Below, piece by piece: positions 50,918-64,000 of a stretch of 64,000 nt of DNA. Each line of letters starts with the position of its first letter. The stretch's first letter is position 1. Under the pieces are notes generated by a model. It did no database searches. It saw only the letters and a list, made by a program, of their open reading frames with translations, and had not been told where the DNA came from. This DNA comes from Oikopleura dioica (Eukaryota; Chordata; Appendicularia; Copelata; Oikopleuridae). The stretch covers positions 10,672,501-10,736,500 of the forward strand of contig OU015568.1 in assembly GCA_907165135.1 (NCBI GenBank), read 5' to 3'. The translations under genes and the position numbers were made by a program.

Positions 50918-51926
50918 ATGGTTATTCTCACAGTCAAGCACGGCACCGACCTCCAGTTTCTCTACGAATGCACCAACAAAACTCCAATAAGAGAGCTCAA
51001 AGAAGATCTTCGGTGAGAATAAATGATCTTCCTCATTTTAGGAACACTCATTTTCTTCAGAAAAATTTACAACGGTCGACTGAAAATCGAGCGAATCGCA
51101 ACAGAGTTAGAGCAGCTCGCAGAACACGGAACGATTCTCCCTGAAAACATGCAAGGATTGAATGACAGCCAAGTCGCAGACCTGAAACTGGTCGATCCAT
51201 TCACAGCAAAATGCATTCCAAGCGGCGGCTTCGAAATGAAAAAAGACATTTACGGCCGACGAAACGGACAAGCGCCAAATGAAAAGATGTCGAAGTTGCT
51301 AAAGGATACAGCGCAGAAAGCAAAAGATCTCGTTTCGAAGAAACGAATCGACGAAAAGTTCAGCATGACTTATGAAACCGTCGACGAAGCCCTCCAGATC
51401 ATGAAAGGAGCCGTGATGATCGTGTATCCTATGGATTTGCCTCCTTATGATCCCGTCCGAGCAGAACTTGAAAACAAGGAGGACTTGTCTGGTCAACAAG
51501 CTTCTAAATTAGTCATTCCTGAGCACAGCATGGGTGAGTCCGTTGAGTGAATTAAGATTTTTTAAAAGACTTTTTTAGCGATTTGGTGGGCGAACAAAGA
51601 ACTCCACGACGAAAAGCTCTTGTGCGATTATTCGGGAAAGAATGACCGGACCAAGCTCGCCGTCAAAATTCAAAAAACAGGTCAATCAGCGCCGGCACGA
51701 GAGCCTGTTGTCACTGAAGAGCAACAAAAGGAAATGATGATGCGCGCCTATCGACGACAGGAGGAGTTGAAAAAGCTCGCCGAAGCTGATGGTCACTTTA
51801 CTTTCAAAATTCACCATTAAAAATGCTCGTTTAGATGATGATTACATGAACGCAGCATGGGCAGACTCTGGAAACCTGAAACGATCTCTTACTGGAATGG
51901 GAAACATCAAATGGGGCCCTCGCTAG
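50918..51926 (+). CDS. CFAP298: Cilia and flagella associated protein 298
   Basis: Cytoplasmic/ciliary protein (C21orf59, Kurly) needed for dynein-arm assembly and motile cilia. Four exons: 50918-51012, 51061-51533, 51579-51791, 51835-51926, all in phase. It starts MVILTVKHGTDLQFLYEC; then IYNGRLKIERIATELEQLAE, HGTILPENMQGLNDSQV, the very conserved DIYGRRNGQAPNEKMSKLL, GAVMIVYPMDLPPYDPVRAE, NKEDLSGQQASKLVI, IWWANKELHDEK, GQSAPAREPVVTEEQQ and the terminal GNIKWGPR. This matches human CFAP298 over its full length of about 290 residues. Confidence 0.96.
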
Positions 51927-52062
51927 ATCTATCTTCCGAATTCACCAATGCGCAATTGAACAATATAGAATCATTTAGACTTTTCTGCCGATTAGATTCT
52001 TCTGTATTTTCCAAGCAATACATTTCTATTTTTATAAATTTATCGTCAGTTTTTCGGTTCAG

Positions 52063-52893
52063 ATGGGAGGTGTATTTAGTACATCCGGCCAGAAGACCAC
52101 AACGGTCTTCAGCCAGATCCCTGCTGAGAACGAGGTCGCCCCGGGCATTAAGCTTACCAATGCCGTTCTTAATAAAATCTCGCAAGGTGACAGTGGACTT
52201 ACCAACCAGGTTCAGCAGACTTCCCTATTACATACATTAAATTTTTATGCAGCAATTGAACTCCATTCAAAATCAGTACAACGCTCACCTGGAAAGCATT
52301 CACGCTGCTCATGAGCAAGAAAAGGCCGATCTTATGGAGAAGTTCGGCGCCTCCAAATTCGACCCCGCTGATGAGGTAACGAAATGATGACAATTTTATT
52401 GCCAACTGATGACCGAAAAAGTATCGATTAAAATGTCGAAATTCAGTCCGCTGCGGCGCGAATTCAAGCCCTCCGAGCAGCTGCTGAAGCTGTCAAAGAC
52501 GCTTCCACAAAAGTAGAAGAAGAGCGACGACAATTTTTGCAAATTCAAGAAGAAGAGAAAGAGAAGATTATCGAGAAGACGAAGCCGTTCTTTGCGCCAA
52601 AGGATATTGTCAACCCATGCGAAGATCTCATTGCTCAAGTCGCCTCCTGCTACAGGTACTTCCACCAAGCTTCAATAGTTTTAAATTGTTTTGTGTTCAC
52701 TTTGATTTTACCCGAAACACCTGTTGATTTTGTTTTACGAGAGCGCAGCCAGTGAATCATTTCTTCCAGCAAAGACAATTAATTCAGAGAAAACCCGCGA
52801 AACTCGCTGCTCTGCGCGGAGGTCGTAAGAAATCTGAAAGCAGGCGTGGAGGAAGAGAAAAAGAAGTATTTTGCGCGGGCAGCTTCGGCTTGA
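52063..52893 (+). CDS. CHCHD3: MICOS subunit MIC19 (CHCHD3/CHCHD6-like)
   Basis: Mitochondrial inner-membrane protein of the MICOS complex that shapes cristae junctions. It starts MGGVFSTSGQKTTT, with Gly2 and Ser6 in a myristoylation context, as in CHCHD3. The middle is a long Glu/Lys/Gln coiled-coil (AARIQALRAAAEAVKDAS, KVEEERRQFLQIQEEEKEK). The C-terminus holds the CHCH domain: PCEDLIAQVASC (CX9C) then YRENPRNSLLCAEVVRNLKA, ending AGVEEEKKKYFARAASA at TGA 52893. About 205-215 residues in four or five exons. The exact border of exon 1 near 52183-52250 is not settled. It starts 136 bp after CFAP298 on the same strand. Confidence 0.88.
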
Positions 52894-53258
52894 AGAATTC
52901 CAATCTCAATGTGTGTAATATTATCAAAACTACAAATACCTGTAACGATTATTTCAAGTTCAATCTTATTGATCTCTATTCTATTTATTGCGCCAACTGT
53001 TCAAAGGCGTCTTTTCCTCCGATTCCTAACTCATGACCTTGGACGTTGAAGCCTTTTAGTAAAACTAATCGATGACCATTAAGATGAATCAGCTGGGACT
53101 GAGGAGTCCCTCCTTGAACTCGCCAAGGGGGATTCCTGAGAGCAATGGGAGAGCTGTAATTTCGGCCCTGCGATCGTTACAGGAAATTGTTAATCAAATA
53201 TTTAACTGGCTTAAAAACGAAGGATTTATTTAACAAAAATCAGGGAAAAATCAAAAGT

Positions 53259-54837
53259 ATGGAGCGAGAGCGATCGGAAAGCAACACTTCATCTGCAGTA
53301 ACAACTCCTCGTCTTCCAACAAGCGAGTTGCCGATCATGAAACGGTTCATTGCCCGCTCGCGCTCGCAATCAACTGATGCAACACTCACGGTTAGTCCCA
53401 GTGAGTCCCAGAAAACAGATAGCAGCGGGAGCAAAGACAATCAGTCCAAGGGAGAGTTCTTGACATGTTCTGGCCCCAAACGAGTACTCGTGTAAATATT
53501 TGGCGGGTACTTGTAAGTTGCCAATTTGCACTTTCACAAACTTGTGGATTATTTATTATGATGAATTACTACCAATTTTATAAAAGAAAACAGTATCAGT
53601 GGACATGCAAGAGCTCCTCGGAGGTACTCGAGGATGAACTATCCCAAGCTGACGAGCGATGCCGTCTTTTAGAAGAAAAACTAAACAATATGCGATTAGC
53701 ATTCGTCAAAGCCGAGACCGAACGCAACAAAGAGAAAGAAGCAAGAATCCGCTCCGAGCGCGAGAGAATCGCAGCTATTTACGCAAAGACCGAGCAGAAG
53801 CAGCAAACGCCTATCAGTATCAACCGCCATGTCTACGAAGTAGCGCCTATCTCTACCAAATTCAACGGTTTCGATTCCGACGAGTCCGAAGTTGAAACTG
53901 CCGAAATGCCCCTGACAGTCGACTCCGAAGACAACGAAGAGAACGAGCTTCAGAAAATTTTAAAGCAAAACAGCAAAATAAAGAAAGCACAAAAAACAAA
54001 GCGCAAAAATCCCTCCCCACCGACAAAAACGCCGAAAAGCAATGACCGAGAAAAGATGCAATTTCCATTTTGCGCTGGATCAGCAACGAAGAGCCACAAT
54101 GTCGGGCTAAACTTGCAAGGTAAACATGAACTTTGATAACATTCTGCGATTTCCTACATGTAAATTATTTGCATATGAATCACTGGACTAATTTACTTTC
54201 TCAGAGACTCATTAATATGCGTATCATCTAGGTCTGATGCACCAGGTGAAAACACAATCTTCTCGCAGAGGTCCGCATTATGCAGAGTCTACTAGCAGCA
54301 AAACAAGTGCCAAAAGAAAAACTGTTGGAGGCCATGAGCAGAATATGGACATTGCTACTACTAAAGAAATTGGTAAATAGATTTTTCTTATGAAATCTGT
54401 GAGTTCTCTTTTTTTCTATCATCTTTCTTTAGAAAATTTGTCGACCCTTCTCTCTGAGCTTCAAAAAGAATTCGCCGACTTAGCGGTCTCCTGCCGCGAA
54501 AAAGAGTAAGTCGTAACGGAAGTTACTGTAAGTTACAGTCTGTAACTAACTCTGTTGTAGCTTAGATTGCGAAGACCTCCAAGATAAACTGAAGGACATG
54601 GAGAAAAAGGGTCAACACATTTTGGTCGTCAAAAAATTGCTAAAACAAAAGAAATCGAAGCAAACAACTAAGGAACAAGGTGCAGTCAATACAGATTGTT
54701 TGAGTGAGATTTATGGGCTGGTTTTTTCAGATTTGCCAAAGAGCATGCAATCATCGCAAAGAAAAGGCGGCGCGCGCCCAGCTCAGAATCGGGCGATTTT
54801 GAGAGAAGTTAGAAAACTTCAGAATGCGATTCAGTAA
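53259..54837 (+). CDS. CEP57: Centrosomal protein CEP57/CEP57L1-like
   Basis: Centrosome/microtubule-anchoring coiled-coil protein. It starts MERERSESNTSSAVTT; an exon near 53600-54120 has coiled-coil LEDELSQADERCRLLEEKL and NNMRLAFVKAETERNKEKEA, then an acidic segment and a basic KKAQKTKRKNPSPPTKTPK. A Ser/Arg exon (SSRRGPHYAESTSSKTSAKR) leads into the microtubule-binding end: LSTLLSELQKEFADLAVSC, LQDKLKDMEKKGQHILVVKK, and ARPAQNRAILREVRKLQNAI ending at TAA 54837. That last part aligns with human CEP57 (LQTLQDEFGQMSFDHQ, EALVGRMEAKANQITKVRK, RRKNLQLLKDMQSIQNSLQ). Assignment rests mainly on this C-terminal domain; overall length (about 420 residues) is near the usual 500. Confidence 0.8.
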
Positions 54838-55256
54838 GATCAGTGCTTTCAAGCCGCCATTTCTAGCGCTTCTTTTTAGTTCTGACCAAGTGCTATAAAA
54901 TCGGCGAAAGCGGCAAATTCCCATCATAACATCAACTAACAACGAATTAAACCATTCCTGCCTCTCTCGAATTGTAACAGAACTAACTATCCCTGTATCA
55001 TATTTCTGAGTTCATTCGATTTCCTTTTTATATTTTTCTACAATTCACTCTAATCTCTAAAGCAGCAAGTTGCTGCCAGCAACTAATTTTATACGCACTT
55101 TACATTCCCCTCTTTCGGGCTTTACGTTTTGTTTTCTTTCACATTCCCATAGAAAATCTACGAAATCACATTTTCCTTTCTTACTTTGTTCATAAGGTTC
55201 ATATTTTTATTTTTGACTTGTTGTGACTTACACTCATCGCTATTAGATCTAGATTC

Positions 55257-55959
55257 ATGGGAAAACCCATCCGAGTTGTTGTCGCAGGAGGGCCGAGTTG
55301 TGGGAAGACTTCGATGCTCGAGCGCTTGATTTACAATAACTACGATCCCGATAAGAAAATGTTCCCAACGCAGGAGGACATTTATCTGGGGCAAATCGAC
55401 GTGCGGAATAGAATGGAGACCTTGCACATCCACGACACCAGCGGCGAGGAATGGATCAAAACCGCCTCTCCGCCGCGCCACTTGTGCTACTACGGCGAGG
55501 GATTCCTTCTCGTCTACGACATTACCTCCGAAGACAGTTTTAATCAAGTCAAAAAGATCAAAAAGAAATCGAAAAAGAGCTCAACAAGACTTCGCCCACA
55601 CTTCCTATGTGCGTGGCTGCCATGAAGTGTGACATGGAGGAAAAGGTACTCAAAGAAACTTGGAAACCCCGAAAAGGGAAAAACAATAGATGAGGGTAAC
55701 TTTAAATAATTTGACCTTTCAGCGCGCTGTTGACGTACGAGTAGCCGAGTCGTGGGCGATGACTGAAAAAGTCAAACATTTCAATGTATCCGTGATGAAC
55801 AGGGGTGAACTTGCCGAGCCACTTTGTAAGCAGAGAATTTTAAAATCAAATCACAAACTGAACCTTTCTTTTCCAGCGTATCTCGCATCAAGACTCGCCG
55901 TTCAATCCCAGAAAAGCTCGTTTTTATCGAGAAGGCCCGTGGTCGAAGAAGAAATCTAA
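55257..55959 (+). CDS. NKIRAS: kappaB-Ras GTPase, with apparent one-base frameshift
   Basis: Atypical Ras-like protein that binds IkappaB and slows its turnover. It starts MGKPIRVVVAGGPSCGKTSM. The P-loop has Pro where Ras has Gly12 and the switch-II motif DTSGEE has Glu for Gln61, the family's known oddities. FPTQEDIYLGQIDV and PPRHLCYYGEGFLLVYDITS match NKIRAS1/2. After FNQVKKI the frame breaks: family-like residues (EIEKELNKTSPTLPMCVAA, MKCDMEEK) continue in another frame, as if one A were missing from the A-run at 55560-55564. The downstream exons (RAVDVRVAESWAMTEKVKHF, EPL joined to SYLASRLAVQ) splice GT-AG in the shifted frame to TAA 55957. All later exons look intact. It ends 92 bp before the NEDD4-type gene. 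Confidence 0.88.
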
Positions 55960-56051
55960 AACAAAACCAGCAAACAATACTTACCTTGAACTCATTTTTG
56001 TGCAATAATTCAGATATTTTAGAAAGACTAAAAATATTTCATCTTTTTCAG

Positions 56052-59448
<3,397 letters not shown>

Positions 59449-60229
59449 GAAGTGGTTTTCTCAACCACTCTGGCCGGCTTCTTTTCATTCTTCGCGAGCA
59501 ATATTTCCCCAACTAAATGGTGCGGTGACAAAACAACGATTTCGGACAGCGCACGAAAAAACGTTTTTCCGCTTTCCCGTTTTCTAAAATTCCTTTTCAA
59601 CAAAAATAATGTCTGCAAACTTCAACATTGTCTTCAATTACTATCATTAATTATTTATTGTTTGTACCATACAAATCACAACCATCCAGCCAATATCCTT
59701 GGATCTCCTCGATAACATATTTTATTCTTTTTTTGCCAATGTAAAATAGCACTGGCCGACTTTATAAATACATTCATTGTTCTTCTGTAAAGCTTCAGTT
59801 CTTTTGAGGTCCTTTCAATAATATTTTTTCTTATAATCAAGACTGAATATCTCCAAATACTTTAAATTCTCTATGTTTCGGCATTTGTTGTGAAGGAGCG
59901 CGAATAATTTGCATGGATGAGCTTTCCCATTCAAAATTTCAAAGTTCACTAGATTTGCCGTGAACTGATTCCCTAATGTTCCGTGCAAGTAAATAACCAT
60001 TTCTTATTTTTACTAAAGTGCCCCTAATTCTAAATAAACCCAGCCTCTTCAGCTTGTTCAAAAACCCTTGATTGTTCTTTACTCTAATTTTATAGAAAAA
60101 TATAAGCGAGCGTATTCTCTACGTTTATGCTTTATCATCTCATTTACTCACGCTCAAAGTCAAGTTCAAGACGAATTATAACTGATTGAATATTCTTCTA
60201 ATTAACGTTTCAAAATTTAACTCCCAGAA
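59449..60229. other. Intergenic, nothing seen
   Basis: 3' untranslated region of the NEDD4-type gene and the promoter side of DMAP1. AT-rich, with no coding frame that has partner exons. Confidence 0.5.
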
Positions 60230-61618
60230 ATGTCATCGGACGCAAAAGACATTCTTGGAGGGCTTGTTGTGCCTTCCTCGCAACCGAAAGAACCAAAAAG
60301 GTTGTAAATTTTAACAATTACAGGGGAACAAACTTTGATTCAGGACGAAGAAGAGAAAACGCCCAGATGGAATGTCAAACGAAGTATTTGGCCTGTTAGG
60401 ATTTTCTGACAACGATCCAGTCACACTTATTCCAACAAACGCAGCAAACGGGGGCTACAAAGAACGCCCCAAACTTTGGCGAAAGCAATGTCGTGAATGG
60501 GTACTCAAAGACTGCTCTGTTCCAGGGCGAAAAGACGGATTCACGATTAAAACTTGGGTGCCAAAGAACTCAGATGTCTCAAAGACTTTGCCAGACTTCA
60601 ATCTTAATAAAATCACCATTCCTCGAAATAATAAGGTAGTGGCGGGTCCATTTCTGTTAAAGAAATCTGATGTAGATATCACACTGCGAAGGAACATGGA
60701 CAAAAGATGAGACAGAGTACATGCTCGATCTATGTGAAATGTTCGATTGTCGGTTTATTATCGTTGCTGATCGCTACGACTGGAAAGTCGATGGCAAGAA
60801 TGTTGAGCGCTCCGTCGAAGACATAAAAGAGAGATATTACAAAGTCACTGATCATACTATCACGCTCAGGTTTCAATTAAGACTGTTTCTCTTTGTATAG
60901 CAGGTTTCTAGTGATGATATAAAGCGAACTTATGTCTACGATGCTGAGCATGAGCGACGTCGAAAAGAGCAGCTAGATATCATCTACCGTCGCTCAAGAG
61001 AAGAAATTGAAGAGCAAGATCGTCTCATTGAAGAGCGCAAACGCATCGAGCATAAACGCAAGCTCAAAGAGAAAAAAGAGGCTGACAAGAAGTCAAAAAA
61101 AGCTGCGGCACTTGCGAAAACGCCGTTAGGAATCAAATCCAATTCTGGCCGTGCATCACCTCAAATGATCGATGAAAGCGAAATTGGTTTGAGAGCTCCC
61201 GACTTTGGCATTAAATTCCCAGAACTAAAACCTGGCATTTCTCTGCGAAGTAAAATCATGATTCTCCCGGCGAGTAATCGCAAGAAACGGACAGACATCA
61301 TTGAGACTGCAATCAAAGGCTTTGGACTTCCAACACATCCGATTCCAACCGAAGAAGTCACGACTAAATTTAACATGTTGCGATCTGATATTTTGAAACT
61401 GCACGATGTCAGACAAGCATTCCAGCATACTGAGTGCGAGCTTGTTGCACTTATCAAGAAATTTACCGAAACCTGTCCAGGCTCTCCGCTTCCTAAAGGA
61501 GTTGAATCAATAGGTTGGTGAAGAAATTTTTTGTTTGTTATTTATTTTTTTAGAAACACTAAAACGATCACTCAGCAGCCCGACAAATCCTACACCTAGC
61601 AAAAAGCATAAATCCTGA
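60230..61618 (+). CDS. DMAP1: DNA methyltransferase 1-associated protein 1
   Basis: Subunit of the NuA4/TIP60 and SRCAP chromatin complexes. It starts MSSDAKDILGGLVVPSSQ and joins across an intron to KKRKRPDGMSNEVFGLLGF, matching the human KRPEGMHREVYALL. An exon at about 60696-60850 gives the SANT-like domain (EGTWTKDETEYMLDLCEMFD, CRFIIVADRYDWKVDGKNVE, RSVEDIKERYYK). Then SSDDIKRTYVYDAEHERRRK, a long charged helix, GIKFPELKPGISLRSKIM-like DMAP1 C-terminal domain, and PTEEVTTKFNMLRSDILKL. It ends at TGA 61618 after a Lys-rich tail. About 400 residues. A poly(A) signal follows at 61643. The gene is convergent with the Polo-like kinase gene. Confidence 0.93.
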
Positions 61619-61642
61619 ATCCAAACATGTTCTATTTCTTGC

Positions 61643-61648
61643 AATAAA
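61643..61648 (+). promoter_or_regulatory. Poly(A) signal AATAAA of DMAP1
   Basis: AATAAA lies 25 bp after the DMAP1 stop codon, in the usual place for such short 3' untranslated regions. Confidence 0.5.
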
Positions 61649-61930
61649 CCTGCCGACTTTAGTCTAATGATAACAGCTGAAGCGAATTGAAATCTTCAGT
61701 TTAACTTTTGAAAAATTTGATGAATAGGCTATTCAGAATAGCGCCTTGTTAAATTCTTACCGATGCATTTTTTGGTATTTTTCTGCATGTGTGTAATGAA
61801 TGAAAGAAAGAGATTTAGTCCTGGTAGTTTGAGGATGTTAATTTTCTTTTTATTTACGATATAAAAATGTACAGATAAATAAGTGACAGTAAATGGCAGT
61901 GGAGTGAAGACAAACTAATCATAACTCCTC

Positions 61931-64000
<2,070 letters not shown>

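Overview
The window reads as nuclear DNA of a very compact chordate genome, most likely an appendicularian tunicate such as Oikopleura dioica. The reasons are about 24 protein genes of clear animal type (Eph receptor, kappaB-Ras, STUB1, RGS14-like, CREB3-like, CFAP298, CEP57), introns mostly of 40-70 bp, gaps between many genes of only 70-400 bp, at least one probable GA-AG intron (a known Oikopleura habit) and one GC-AG intron. The species name is inference; no marker gene fixes it.

Layout. 1-5.6 kb: minus-strand giant muscle-type gene (Ig domains, a Ser/Tyr-rich linker, then a kinase domain running off the left edge). One of its Ig exons is interrupted by a 1,566-bp inverted-repeat element. 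6.3-6.8 kb: a small plus-strand two-helix membrane protein. 8.8-12.7 kb: minus-strand Eph receptor that is a predicted pseudokinase without a SAM domain. 12.7-24.9 kb: a gene-poor stretch, unusual for this genome, holding a second copy of the inverted-repeat family. 24.9-48.9 kb: an almost unbroken minus-strand block: SCCPDH, eIF3m, an unknown basic protein, an RGS14-like protein, an ARM-like region and a ubiquitin-like/membrane region that may be one gene, STUB1/CHIP, a small TPR protein, V-ATPase B, SRP9, syntaxin-8-like, CREB3-like bZIP, ALG3, (plus-strand tRNA-Thr), EMC10, CRELD. 49.7-61.6 kb: a plus-strand block: Rab7, CFAP298, MIC19, CEP57, NKIRAS, NEDD4-type ligase, DMAP1. 61.9-64 kb: minus-strand Polo-like kinase cut by the right edge.

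Functionally the block from 40.6 to 48.9 kb is rich in secretory-pathway genes (V-ATPase B, SRP9, an endosomal SNARE, a membrane-tethered bZIP factor, ALG3, EMC10, CRELD). Close same-strand spacing (67 bp ALG3 to CREB3-like, 92 bp NKIRAS to NEDD4) fits the operon and spliced-leader organisation known in Oikopleura, but no leader or transcript can be seen here.

Most interesting points: a foldback transposon family with 3-bp target duplications and a 14-bp palindrome in each arm, one copy sitting exactly in an Ig-coding exon so that removing it leaves the frame open; the degenerate Eph kinase; a possible ubiquitin-like/4-TM/ARM fusion; a minimal syntaxin-8 without N-terminal domain; and a one-base frameshift in an A-run of the kappaB-Ras gene. 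Coding spans below are gene extents from first to last recognised coding base; intron positions are given where worked out by hand.
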